A stretch of DNA of 64,000 nucleotides from NCBI RefSeq assembly GCF_905163445.1, contig NC_053191.1, positions 2,170,001 through 2,234,000 on the forward strand, in the 5' to 3' direction. Below the pieces are notes generated by a model. It had not been told where the DNA came from and made no database searches. It was given only the letters and a program-made list of their open reading frames with translations. The DNA comes from Pararge aegeria. Its lineage: Eukaryota; Arthropoda; Insecta; Lepidoptera; Nymphalidae. The translations under genes were made by a program, and so were the position numbers. This document shows positions 33,201 to 48,200 of the stretch, piece by piece. Numbering within the stretch: position 1 is the first letter of the stretch; each line of letters opens with the position of its first letter.

Positions 33201-36200
33201 TTACAGCACTTTATCTATGATAAACCCGATGATTATATTAAATATATCAACAAATCATAGTTTGTATACTCATTGATAATGTATTGAAAATAGAATAATG
33301 GACTTTAGTAGACTGTCAAAGAAAAGTATAGGATCTATGGCGGGAGACGCGAGTTGGACAAGATCGATTGGCGGGAAAGAAAAGTTAGCACGGATTTTAA
33401 TTAATTAATTGAGAAAAGAAGATTAAGTAAAGTATTGTGGATAGAACGTTACAAATTGGGAATAGATGATTTATAATGGAAACGACATACTTAACGGAAT
33501 ATTGTTGTGGCAAAACAAGAGTCGTATATACTGGTGATGGAGTTGAGATAAGTTGTTAAAAGTTGTTGGTACTATGGTTGTACCTGATGTAGCATCAGAT
33601 GAGTATATCTCTTATATCCTTTGGGTTATTCAGGTATCATATATGGAGTCCTAGCATTATTTCATACAGATAGCTTATGTAGCATAGGTTGCTCTATACG
33701 AACAATTTGTTTCAAAAGTCCTGATGTTATAAGTGATCCTAGTAGTTATGTTTGACCTGTCTTATATGTCTTGTATCAAAGGGCCTAGCGTTATAACGTA
33801 TGATAATGTTGTAATTGTGTTTATAAGTCTTGTTTTAATTTATTGAATAAAAGAGCAACGGTAGAGTTTCTTGCCAGTGGTCTTCTCTGCCGAAGACAGC
33901 ATTCCGAACTGGTAGTAGAGTCATTGGAAGGTAACAAGTAATATGAATTATAGAGAAGCTTAATATACAGTATTAGAGTCAGTCCAGTTGTTTTATTTCA
34001 CTCCTTGGGAAGTCAGGTTTATAGAGTACAGACCCACAACGCTGCTCTAAAGCAGGTTTGTGGGCTTTAAAGATGTCTTTTATAAAATGAATACTTTAAT
34101 GGGAAGGAAGAATAATAGTCATGAGAATAAATGATTACTGCTAAGAAACTAGGTATTTAGCTTCAATAATACTGTTAATTAATGAAAGATCTAAGTGCCA
34201 TCCTGAACATTGTGGGTATTGCAGTGAATATCTGAATACCTTGGCCTTCCATACTTTATATTTTTTTAGCACGTGCGTGAAATTTGTTTTTATGTACTTT
34301 TAAAAGCATAGTGCTGTTAGAGGTGCGTGCCGGAGCTCGAACGCGGTACCCCCGAAAGGGAGGCAGAAGTTCTAACCACTAGGCTATCAACGTACTGGGT
34401 AGATAAATAAATGACTACTGCGCACTGACTGGTGCATTAAGTTATGCACTGTTAGTCAACCATTATCTATTGCGTTGTTTGTTTATTACATTTGCAGAAA
34501 AACTACAAACATTTAATTGATTGCAGCGAAGGGCAAACCTTTATCTTAAATCATGGAGTTCTTTATTATATACATATCCAGCCATGTCTCGATTCCGAAG
34601 AATAACTCTAGAGTTACGTTCAGTTAGAAAAAGGAATATTCGCGTCGCTTATTGAGTCACCAAGATTTTATTAATAAAAAATTTGAGAAAAATAAATGAG
34701 CTTGTTTTGATTTAATACTTTTACCTCATGAAATATCCTTATGCATCCTTCAATATTATTTCGTAATTGTATTACACATTGTGCAGATAATGGTTGATTG
34801 AGATAAAAATGCTTTACGCCCGAAATTTATAAGTAATCGATCTCATCCAAAATCTTGCATATTGCTATTCTTTTCCTTCTTCTGCCTAAAGATAAGGATA
34901 GCAGTCAATAAGTCATCTGAAGATATTGGATTATGCTTCGTACTTGGTTTTTCGCAAAAATACAATGTTTCATATTATATCCTTAAGTTATACATTACTA
35001 GGTAGGTACTATAAAAGTTTTTTTTGGTTCGTATGGTGGAAGCCTGTTACATTTATATCTACACTAACAATAAATACCTATTCTCTAGAATTGCTAGTCA
35101 GATTTGGATTAATTAACTGTATTCAGCAGGACGATTAGATAACCAATCTGACTGCCCAGCCTAGAGACGTTGCGCAAACCGTCCCGTTAGGGGAAGTCTT
35201 TATTCCAGCAGAGGATGGTTATAGAACATTGAGTAATAAGAAGGTTAAAACTTTAAACATCGGACTGATAGTTTCATATCGCGTACAACCAAAGAAAAAA
35301 AAACTCTTAAGCTTTATTATATACTACCTGTTGCCCGCGGCTTCGTCTGCGTTTAATTTTGTTTTTTTTTTTATTTCATGCATTCAATTTAGTTGTAATT
35401 TAAAAAAAAATTAAAGTATTCAGTATAGCTAAGCCTTAAATGAGGGGTTTGCTGCAGTCCGCTTAGGAGTTCTGTCCTCTATCTGCAACCACGTTCAGAT
35501 CAACACAAAGTTTTGGCAAAATTAAACACATATTATAACCTCTATAGTACAAAAATAATTATTTAAATCGGTTATAATTTGTCGGAGTTATGGTGTAAAA
35601 TCGTCAAACAGATTCATCCCCTCTCCCAAAGGAACCGAGCTTAATGTCGGGATAAAAAGTATCCTATATTACTTCTAACACTTCCAAGAATATGTGTACA
35701 AAGTTTCATGAGGATCGGTTAAGTGACTTTTGCGTTAAAGCGTAACAAACAAACTTACATTGACATGTATAATATTTCCCTATTTATATAAGTTTAGATT
35801 ACAAAATAACAAAGTCGCTGTTCTGTTTTCAGAGAGTTTGCAGTTCTTCCAGAGAAGTCATGCGAGGGCTACGACCTCATCTACCACCGCCTTCACAACA
35901 CGGAACCCTCCAAGTACCACTTAGAGCCTGGCTGCAAGCTGCTACTCATGACAGTTGGTAAGATAGATAAATAAATAGATAATAAAGATACATGAGAGCT
36001 ACAGCATCGAACAAAATTATAATTGCGCAAAGGCGTTCTTATCGCTTCAAGTGATCTCCTCAAGACAACCCTAATAGGAAGTATCAAATTATAGGAAACA
36101 GAATAAGATAAGTTATTAACAACACTCTTTGCTGACGTCATTCGCTAACTGAGCATGAGTAGAAAGTTTATGGAAATTAAGCTTACTCTTTCTATACTCC

Positions 36201-39200
36201 GCGGAAAGCAGGAGAATCTGTATGGTCTAATTTATAACTTCGTCAATCCTTATACTCCACACCAAACAGAACTCCGGCAGTGTACCCTACGCACTTTTCG
36301 CTCCGAAACCGGAGCATCCTCAGATTATGTTGACTTTACAATTATTCATTGTTAAGCAAAGCGAAATTTGCGTAGAGGGTGCATTGCCGAAGATCTGTTT
36401 AGTGTGGAGTATAAGGATTGAAGAAATTATTAGAAATTATTCATAATATATCATGGATTTCTGCAAACGCCTGCTTCTATCCAAGTAAAAAGTATATTTA
36501 TTTATTTGATTTGTTTCCGACATCTAGGCCAATATAAAAACATTACAAACATAAGATACGGCCTAATCTAGACTTCTACCATCATTACCGACCCACTACT
36601 GGGCACTTGAGAATGAGAAGGGCCTCAACAATCACGCTGACCAAATGCTGATTATGTAGATTTCACACACCTTTGAGAACGCTAAGCATGGTTTGTACGA
36701 AGCCAGTGCACTGGCGCTAGTTAAAAAGTCAAGCCAATACTGGCAACTGGCTTGAAAAATAGGCACTCCCGACAATGCTGGCGGCCAGCTTTGTCTTGAA
36801 TAACGTTTTATACGAGACGAATGCCAAGGCAGCATTGGCTACCAGTTTTACTGGCAGCCAATACTGGCTTCGTATTAAGTATGCTTTAGGGAGAACTCTC
36901 AGGCATACAGGTTTCCTAACGATGTTTGCCTTCACCGTTAAACCAATTTAACGGCATTGTTGAAATTAAAAACGCACATAGCTTCGAATAGTTAAAGTCG
37001 CATGTCAATCAAACTCGGTATCTTTGGAAGGGAAGCCGAAGCCCTAACTACGAGTCTATCACTGCTAGTTTTTATTAGAGGGAAATCAGGTAAGCGATGA
37101 TGCGTTTGAGTATAATAGCGGGCTAATATGTTAGTATAAGCCGCTATACCCCATAGCGGCCTATTCTTCTAATCGGTTTTTTGACACTATCACACTTGCC
37201 GCGAAATTATTTTGCGTTCCAATGCTAAATGATTGATGAGTCACTTGATTTTACCTTCGCATGTAAGTGCTGCATCTGATTTATTTCCGTAAATACTATG
37301 GCAATGGTTTACTCAAAACATATTAGCGATTCGGTTTCACAGATGAGTTTCAATAAACAATGTACCCCTAACGCCTCTGAAGTATTATTCCGGTTTTCAT
37401 TTACGCATATATATATATAGAAATGCGCAAAGTGCATGGATGTAGTTTTGTCCTTGCCTCGTGCATGCATGATTGACTTATTAGCAGACAGTCAAATATT
37501 ACGTATAGCGTACTCTTGTGAAATGGTTGCAACAGACAGGTTTTCCGGCGATTTAAATAAGGTCATGAATATTTGTCTATATTTGGGGTTCTTTATTTAT
37601 ACCGAGCAGTGGCGTGCACTTCATACATGCACAAAAGCACTGCCTACACTAAAATTGATAACGACTAAGATATCGGGAGGTGTCTTTGCATCGTCTCGCA
37701 CAAGACTGAAGTTTTTGGAAAATGTACCTATATCATGTATTTATATCAAAATACCCAGCGACATAATGTCATGGCTGGGAATCAAATTTCATTTTAATTA
37801 TTTCTTGAAAACAATTCATTTATTAAATAATTAGCTTTTGAACATATAGACAAGTGCTTGACTGCAGTTACACCTGATTTTAAGTGATGATGCAGCCTGA
37901 GATGGGGCGCGCTTGCCTAGAAGATGCCTATTCACTCTTGATTTGAAGGTACCCAGATTATAGGTATCGGTGAAGAAGGAAGATGGGAAGGCATTCCAGG
38001 CCTTTGCGGTACGAATCAGAAAGGAAGAAGCAAAACGCTTCGTACGTGTTGATGGTAATACAACAACGTAACGTTGCAGATTCTTTCGGTGCCTCGCAGT
38101 TCGATGGTAGAAAGGAGGTGGTTTAACCAAATCGATAGCTCATGAGCACACTCTCCGAAATGTATCTTGTAGAATACAGCTAGACAGGCAACCTTGCGAC
38201 GGTGTTCAAGACTTTGAAGTCTACCAGTTGCCAACGACGGTCCACCGAATCCAAAGCATCGAGCTGGTACTTGGCAGAGCCATCCCTTCATGGGTTAGAA
38301 GCTGTTCCAGCGTGAAGAAGCGCTAAACTTTGTTGAGGATGCCAAGTTTTTTGCCAGCAGTTTTAGCTTTTTTTTTTTTTATATTAACGATAGGCCAGCG
38401 TTTGACGACAATCATGCCCGTTAGAAAGCAATGATGAGGTCTAGGTTGGAGCACGCTTGCCTAGAAAAAGCCTATTCACTCTAGCCTTGAAGGTACTTAA
38501 ATTATACGTGGCAGGAAACACAGTTACCAGGAGGCCGTTCCACATCTTAGCGGCACGTATCAGAAACGTGGATAAAAAACGTTTCGTGCGTAAGCTTTGG
38601 AAGATTTATTAGCTCATTCGTTAAATGATAATAAATTGAATAAAATATCTGACACGTATCAAGTTATAGTTACCAAAAGTTTGATTTTGCGTTTAATCGA
38701 GTTTTTTTTATCATTCTACAATTAGTTTGCCCTTGACAACAAAAACAAACAATAAAAAACATTTCCTCCACAGCTCCAAAGTTTGTTAAAAAAAAAATCC
38801 GCTATAAACAGGCTTGATAGCTGTACTTTATGGCATTATTACAACTAAATAATACGATGTATATCTTATATTTTTAAGATTCAGCAATAAACAAATCATA
38901 TTCATTTTTAAAACAGAGTAAGTTAAGAATCTGTTTTTAAACAAAACTTTTTTTTTCTTTTAAAGTCGACGATGTATAATGTTAAATCACCAAATAAATA
39001 TTTATGCACTTCCTTCGGCGGTACGAAGCCCGAAATATTCTTAGTATAAATTTGCTCGATCGCAATCGACGAGAATATTTCGCAAATATATCTCTGTATC
39101 GTCAAAGTAAAATTGATCTAATGTCACTCGGTTTAGAATCGCAACTCTTGTACTTTTGATTTTTGTTATACAAACGTTCTGTCAAAGCCCGAGTTAAAGA

Positions 39201-42200
39201 ATTGTAGTCAAATTTGCGCTTTAATCTGATCTATATAAGATAGGTACATTTTACACCTATGTTCTTTAAATCCATACTCTGAAACGACTAGATGATTGCG
39301 AGCGAGTGTATCTTGTACTAAAGCTGCTTCGTCTCAGCCGGTTTTGCTTGAAAGTGATTTCGCGAGTCAATGTTAAATTCCATTTAGTCAAGTAGGTATT
39401 ATTTGTCCTAAATGTACCTAACGTATAACTTGAAGATGTAATAAAAGCTCAGCTCAAGGTCGCTTATGATCAAGTATTAAGAACAAGGCAGACTGGTTCG
39501 TGATTACTGATTAGCAATGCGGAATACTACGGTGGCATTAGTACAAGTTTTGCTCGCTCCCAATCGAGGAGTCCTTTTTAAAGTCTGTATCGTCAAAGAA
39601 ATTGGACCTGATGTCCCACGTTTTGTATTCGCAAATCCTGTATATCTGATTTTTTGTTTTACTAACGTACAATACGTTACGATATACGTACAAAAGCCCG
39701 AGATAAAGATTTGCAGGCAAATTTAAACTATGAGTTTATAGTAATAAGATCTTTTTTACTCCGATGTTCAAGTTTTTCCATAATCGAAAACGATTCCTCG
39801 ATTGGTTCCTCGAAGGCTTTATACAGTATTTAATGCGGTTGAAACCGCGGGGCAAAGAGTACCTTATACATAAGGTACTCTTTATGTTTAAGGTACTCTT
39901 TGCCCGCTACAGCGTGAGATTATCTACTTTTCTATTTATTTATTTAATCGCATTACGCGTAAAAAATAAACCACGATTTGAATGGAATCAAAAAAGCGCC
40001 ATCTAGTTACTATACCGGGAAACAAGCACTCGGCTAGTATTGTATATACAATGTGTAAATGAAAACCGAAATAGGTATTATTTCGCCTTCAAAGGCTTTA
40101 TTAGACGTATATTATGTACTGTCTGTTAGACTTATCTGTGAAACCGAAAATCTTATAGTTTTTGAGTAAACCACTGCCATGTTTTTACTGAAAGATATCA
40201 TATACAGCCCATCACATGCAAAATTAAAATCGTGTGACTCCTATCAATTTATTAGGTACGCGTCGGTCTTGCATCTGCAATAGGGTTGTCATAAGTGAAC
40301 ACTGAGAATGTTTTGAATTCGTTTGTATGGAAAAATAAATATGCTTCTTTTGATTTTACTAAAATATAAATAATTAAATATAATTAATTATATTTAATTA
40401 TAATTAATTATATTTAATTATTATTAATTAATTATAATTAAATATAATTAATTATATTTAATTATTATTAATTAAATATAAATAATTTTACAGAATGATT
40501 CCTTATAAAATATACTTATGTATCCTTCAATTTTATTTCGTAATTTTGTTACACGCTGTATATATATAATTTAGGGTGGCGCAAAAAAAACGACTATTTT
40601 TTTTTTTTGAGTCTCGGATGAAAAAATGTTAGTTTTTGATGTTTTAAGAGCCCTCTCCAAAGGACAGCTCAAAAAAAAATTTTTAAGAGGTCACTCCAAA
40701 TTTTTTTAAATATCGAAAAACGTCGAAAATCGAATTTTTTTTTTTTTTTTATTTTTTTTCTCGTTACGGTATAATTTTATAGAGCAAAAAAAAATAAGTT
40801 TCTGAAAGTTTCAGCTAAAAATTTTAATTTTGAAAGGTCGCTCATAATTTTTTTTAATTTATTAGTAAATGACTTTAGATTTTTTCGAGTGACCTTTTAA
40901 TATTAAAATTAAAATTCCGGCCATTTTTGTTTCCTTTATTTAGTACAATAATCTATAAAAATACACCACGAGATGAACTAAAAATCAAGGATAACAAAAA
41001 AAAACACAATTTTTTTCTAATTTTATCATTTTATTTAATCAACTACAACATTTTAACAGTATTTTAATGAACTTTGTTTGTAATTATTTATATATATATA
41101 TATATAATATATATATATATATAAATAATAAATAATATATGATATCGATCTAAATAAAGTTAAAATCGGTTATAATTTAAAATTTAGTTTCAGAATTAAT
41201 AACAAAGTTAATTAAATGACTTTAGATTTTTTCGAGTGACCTTTCAAAATTAAAATTTTTTACTGAAACTTTCAGAAACTTATTTTTTTTGGTCTATAAA
41301 ATTATACCGTAACGAGAAAAAAAATTTAAAAAAAAAAAAAAATTTGGAGTGACCTCTTAAAAATTTTTTTTTGAGCTGTCCTTTGGAGAGGGCTCTAAAA
41401 ACATCAAAAACTAACATTTTTTCATACGAGACTCAAAAAAAAAAAATAGTCGTTTTTTTTGCGCCACCCTAATATATATAGATATATATATGTATAATTC
41501 AAAAAATTCAAAATTCAAAATTCATTTATTTCAAGTAGGCCTAATATAAGCACTTTTGAAACGTCAAGTCTGTCTGTGTGTAGTGACTCTACCACCGGTT
41601 CGGAAGGCAGATTCTACCGAGAAGAAGCCGGCAAGAAACTCAGCAGTTGCTCTTTTCCAACAATAACAATTTACATTTTACATTTCAAAATTGATCTTAG
41701 AATAGTTTTGCTGGGATTCGAACTCTGCCCCCCCAATAGTGAAGTGGAAGTTCTACCCACTGGGCTATCACCGCTTCTCATATATATATTATACAAAAAG
41801 GTTAAGAAGGTGTCACACCGATAGTTTGCACACGAACGCATTGCAGTTAAATTGTTGACCTTGTATATGTAAATCAGAACTGGGGATATTGTTCGCCGGT
41901 ATGACCAAGCAATTTAATTAAGGTCGTGAAAAATGCATACTTATTCATTATATTTTAATGTAATGGAATGTAATACTTCACAAATATGTTAAAATTAAAC
42001 CTAATAAAAAGAGATGTACATTAAGAGTGCATTTTTTTATATACGTAAATTACAAATATAATTTACATCTAAGAGTGTTCGATGCCCACTTGTATGCATC
42101 GAAACCGATCCGCGGGTCGCGGGCTCCGCGAAGGGCGAACTGCGAGCTCGACTTACGGGGCTCACACGATCATTCACGCATTGGTCTCGCATTCGGTCTC

Positions 42201-45200
42201 AGTGCATTTACTAAACTTTGTAACAAAATAAATCCTAGTAAACCAGCGATCAGTTTAATTTCAATAGATAAACTTTAATACAGTCCAAACTATATATACA
42301 CACAACAAAGAGTAATGAAAAATATGTTAACATAATAAAGTAATCATACTATACGAAAAAAATGGACTATGCGTCCTACATACATAGCTATCAGACATTC
42401 ATTCATTAAAATTTTATTTATGCACCGTGTATATGAAAGGCCTTTGCTTTTGAAGATACAGACAATAAAACCTGCAGAAGGCTAATAGATCTGAACTATA
42501 AAAGCGTTTCTTTTAACAAAACAACCTTTCATAGCACAAGGGGCAAAACAAAATTTTTAAAGTGGGGGTAGTAGGTCAAGTTTGATATCATATGAAGACC
42601 TTTCATTTTGTCCATTCTAAAATTGATTTAAATATTTTTAACCGACTTTGAGGTTGACACTAATTATTATCCAGGTGTATAGGTTTATTTTCTACTTTAC
42701 TTTTTTAAAGGCCGATTGGCGAAGTGGGCAGCGAACCTGCTTTCTGAGTTCCAAGGCCACAACTGGAATAATGTTTCTGTGATGAACATGAATGTTTTTC
42801 AGTGTCTGGGTGTGTGTCTGTATTTTATAAGTATTTTTGTTTGTTATTCATAAAAATATTCATCAGTTATCTTAGTGCCCATAACACTAAACGGTTTAAG
42901 TCAATGGCTTGCATGATAAAATGTACTTATGTGGCGGTTTTCACTGAATCCAACTAGATGGAGCCACAAAGATCCTGCATCGCTGCAACTTCCAAAGATT
43001 TGAAGTTGGAAGTGATAGAAGAATTGTCCTAGGGCCCTGCCCCGATTTACCCACACTCCTAGGGTCGTGTGAGAGAAGGAAGAGAAAGAATTGTTTGACC
43101 TCGGTCCCCGAGCACGACAAACCGCTCGGAGCAAGATCTTCCTATTAGTCCATCAACACGCACAAAACGTTTCATCCACGTTTCTGCAACCGTATTTCCT
43201 GCATAGTACCTTCAAGGCAAGAGTGAATAGGCTTTTTCTAGGCAAGCGTGCTCCAATCCAGACCTCTACATTGCTTTCTAACGGGTATGATTGTCGTCAA
43301 GCGCTGGCCTATAGCTAACAAAAAAAAAAGTACAGTCGAGCAGAACAACTTAGCTCCCGCACACTAATAATGGAATTTTAGAGCGCCTCTCAAGCAATCC
43401 TCTTCACATCGTAAGACGCAAACGTATAAAACCAATAAACACTGTTGTTTGAGGCCACTTTATTGCAGATGCGTTATAACTAGGAGCGAGCATGGCGTGT
43501 GTATTTTTGACGTCAACCTTGACAAGTTTGCATACAAGAATTCTTTAGTTTGACATTATTATTATTATTAACCGTTTTTTGTACACCACATGAAGTTAAA
43601 GATATATACAAGAAAACAGAAACATAAAAATAGAAGCAGGATACAAAAGACGGCCTTATCGCTTAGTAGCCATCTCTGCCAGGCAACCTCAACCGAATTA
43701 GGAAAAAAAGAGGAGAACGAACTGCAGGTAGTACAAATATAAAATACGTACAAACGAATAACAAAATACTAATACATAAACTAATATACACAAATGCATC
43801 TAAAATATCTATACTAGTATTTTAAAGAGGTAACGTTTGTGAGTTTGTGACGTTGTAAGGGGTAATCTCTGGATATACTGAACCGATTTTCAAAATTATT
43901 TCACCAATAGAAAGCTACGTTATTGTGAAATGTCATAGGCATATTAACCTGAAAACTGAAAGAAACTTCTTCTGTGATTCGGATTTACAAAGTAAGTCGG
44001 AGAAAAAACGGTCGATCGAAATCGTTTCTCACGAACGCTGTGTTAACGATGAGGGATATATGATTGAGTTCTATGGAAAACGTTTAAAGCTTGATAATGC
44101 TTACAAAAAAGTCCGAGATAGCACATTTAAAACTCTTATAATCAATATTTAGATAATAGTAAATTAGTCTTCAGTTGTAAATATAATAACATTTAACCGC
44201 TTTTTTCATATCGCCAGTGATTTCGACTGCCGTATGCTCATAGGAAGCGCAATTCTTCGCAATGTTCTCACTGTGAACTGAGCATGCAAATTTGTTCGCA
44301 ATGTTTTCCTTCACCGTTACAGATAAGGATAATTGCTATGATATATGATACTTGCTCAAATGTGGGATATTAATAGGCTGTAATGATAATGACAAATATG
44401 ATATTGCATATCATCGAAGCCACTGACCCTGGTGCGTGCGAAATTTGTCATTCAAAATCCATATTAGGCTTGCTATTCCAATTTTGGATTGCTTTGCGTT
44501 ATGTTACTATCTATTTTACATTTTAATGGGTAGGAAAGACATTAGAACTACGTGACCTACTGACGTTGGTGTTAAAATAGGAATTTATGACCCATCATAT
44601 TGTGTAGTGTGACAAAACAATCCACTGTAACTAGTATACAATGCGCAATAAGCAATTTTGAATTGGATTTTATTGAGTGGTGAACAATCAGGCCCAGAAC
44701 ACTTAATCAATTTATTTGTGAAAGGTGCGAGGTGACGATGGGCGTGATTAAATCGACGGTACAAACTTACGATAGACGATGTGGTAAAATGCTTATGGAA
44801 TAAAACAATCAACATTCGCACAAGTCCCTCGCGACTTCCTCCGCGTATAAGACAGACATATGATGTCGCAGACATCGAATATTTTAATAAATATTAAAGG
44901 GGAATAACGTCGTCATACATGATTTTATCAATACTTAAACAGCTCAGCGCTCGCAGCGTAAGCTCTCGAAAGGAAAAAAAAACCCCGATTTTGAAACATT
45001 CTTCATTGGTGCTATGCTCCTATTGATCTTAGCGTGATGATACAATATAGCCTTCCTCGATAAATGGGATATCAAACACTGAAACAATTTCTCGAATCGG
45101 ACTATGGTGCCAGAGATCATCGCGTTCAAGTAAACAAACAAACAAACTGTTCAGCTTCATTGTGTATTGTTTATTGTTATTAGGTACACAATACAGGTTA

Positions 45201-48200
45201 ATAACAAGTTTTGTTCTAAGCTACAACCTACAGTATGTATACACAATTTGGAATTATATTAAACTAAAAATAAAGATAAAATTAAAGTTCAAAAGATAAT
45301 ATATATTCAACAATTCTTGAAATAACTTTGCTATAAGGTATATTTTTTGAGACACGCTTATCACACATTCTTCATTCTATAACGCAATTACAAGTGCACA
45401 TAGCATAAGTAAGCGGTGATGGCCCAGTGGGTAGGACTTGGGTATCACCTTCAGTGGGCAGAGTTCGAATCCCAGCACTCACCTCTAACTTTTCTAAGTT
45501 ATGTGCGTTTAAGCAATTTAAATATCAATTGCTTCAACGGTGAAGGAAAACATCATGAGGTAACCTGCATGCCTCAGAGTTCTCTATAATGTTCTCAAAG
45601 GTTCTAACTTCATAGCTTGAAGTAAATTTACTTTGAGTTGGTGATACTAAAAGAAAATTTACCCGGCTAAGTTTCTTGTGGGCTCTTCTTAGACTAGGGC
45701 GCGTTTGGAACCCTCGTAGCTTTAGGTTTGAGTTACAGTTATGTAAACATAAATGTAAGAACGATTCATAAGTCCCTGTGATAGGTGTACATGAATAAAG
45801 AAATTTTGAATTTGTATTTGAATTTGAGGTGTGTCGAGTCCACCAATCCGCTTAGGGCCAGCGTGGTGAACCACGGCCTTAACCCCTTCTCATTGTTATT
45901 AGAAATAACGGTAGAACAAGAGAAAAAAGACGCTCACAATAGACGTTTATTTTAATTCAATTCTCCCCTTAAATTCGAGCTCCGCCTTTTTATATCGTTA
46001 AATGAGTAAGATTTTTGACAGGTGTCAATAATCTTACTTTTTATTTATTTACTATTTACTATTTCATTACAAATCATCAAAAGTATGTTGTTATTGTGTA
46101 AATAATATTTATAAATCATATTATTTATTTTATCAAATAAATATCACTTTTACAGAGCCATTAAAATATATCTATAATATTTAAAAATAGAACACGCGTT
46201 TGATACTATATACTGGATTGAAATTCAAATAAATACAATCTATCTATCTATATATATAAGATATAAATGGAAAGTGTATGTTCCGTATAGGCTCCGAAAC
46301 GGCTGGGCCGATTTCAATGAAACTTTAAGGGAATCTCCGGATTGACCTGGCGAGTAATCCTGTAAAGTTTGGTGACGATCGGAGCACTCCTATTTTTGAA
46401 CTGTCAAATTGTCAAATACAGCTTTTATTTACTATGATGATATTCTATTGTTGGGTGTACATGGGTGTAGATAATGATCTTCACCCGCTCGTGAAGAGAA
46501 TAGAAGAGAATTAATACGGAAAGAAATAAATGATTTAATATATTATGAGACTTAAATTAAAAATTTCATGATGTAAGTTTATTGTTTAAATAAAAAAAAA
46601 GCAAAATGTAGCCCGGCGAAGCGGGCTGGATACGCTTGTTTTAATAATATTAATATAATTTAGGATATAATGAAGTTATTTATTATAACTTATTTACACA
46701 GTTTCTTATATTGTGGACGGAGATCCGTGCCTTGTAGCTGGCCGGTAAGCAGTGGCGTGCACTTCATACATGCACAAAAGCACTGCATACCCTAAAATTG
46801 AAATATAGCCCGTATAAGAGGTGGATTTCTTCCATTTTATGCCATTTTCCTGCTGTATGCATACCCTGGTAAGAAACCAAGCGCACGCCACTGCCGGTAA
46901 GGGGTTGATATGATGATGATGATGACGAATGTGTATTAATTCCAGATGCCTGTTTAAGCAAAAGGGGTCCGCAGCCAGGATTCATATTCCTGTTCGACAT
47001 GCAGGGTGTGAAACTGGGTCACCTCACAAGAGTCAGTTTATCGTAAGTTACATTACTTTATTTCCTATTCAACCAACCCAACGCTAAACCACGGGGTGTT
47101 CTAAGTTTGACTCGTCTGTGTGTGTGACTTTCTGTCTGTGGCAGCGTAGCTCTTGAATGAACCAATTCGAATCTTGTTTTTTTTTTGGTTTTAAAAGATA
47201 AATTCTTCGGGTGCAATCATAGCTATGTTTGAGGACAACGGTACAAAATGGCGGATAACATATTTTTTCACAAATCCCTCAATATGGATATCATATGAAT
47301 GGGCTTGACTAGAAGAATAGTGTATACTATATTGAAAGGTTTAAGGTCTTTATTTTTTAATTTCTGTTAGTAGTTCTTTCCATTTTCCAAAAGCATATAA
47401 CCAGCGTAGCGTAAAAAGGAAATAAATTATGATATATAAATAAAATTAAAAATATCATCATAAAATTATATAGTGCGTTATAAAAAAAGAACGTTTATGA
47501 ATATTAATACGTTCTATATCATAAAAACTATACTACTGGTAGGTACATAAAGACAAGAGTAGCGTCAGTGTTACGTCAGGTTTTACAAACATTGCTAGCA
47601 ATTTGTAGGTACCGGTTCTTGTCAGAATAGGACATTAGGAACTTAACCGCTCTGGTCTCAGGTCGGTCAGCGCTGTCAAGTTCAACAGGTGCTCCTTTGT
47701 CATGCTTTTAGTAAAAATAGAGTTTATTGTGACAGTGTATTCATCCGGGGAAGTACTAACGCCAGCAGGGCTTGCACAGGAAAGCGATAAAAATTTTATC
47801 CCCCGATTATATCCCCAGTATGGGCAGGAGAAAATTATCTCCCCGGGGGAAGGTTACAAATTTTCCCCCACATCTTTATCAACTCTCAGAGCACTGGCGC
47901 ACAAGTGGAAATAATATCCAAATAATATATGTGTAAATAAACGGGGGTACACTTCTCCTATTCCATGTTTTCGTGCTTTAGCAGTTGGAAACGTTAATTA
48001 TATCCCTTGTCAGCAGTGGCGTGCATTTCATACATGCACAAAAGCACTGCATACCCAAATTATTGTATATAAGTCGTCTTGGAGGGGAATTTTTCCATTT
48101 TATGCCATGTACCGGCATTATGCATACCCTGGTCAAAAACCCTGTGCACGCCACTGCTTGTCAGGGACCCTACATACCCTCTATGCACGCCACTTGGCAC

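Noticed and set aside
37436..37834. 132-codon plus-strand frame
   Set aside because: It crosses a MITE fragment at 37606 and has no family resemblance, splice support or codon bias.
43925..44152. 75-codon plus-strand frame
   Set aside because: Begins inside a LINE-like 3' region and shows no conserved features.
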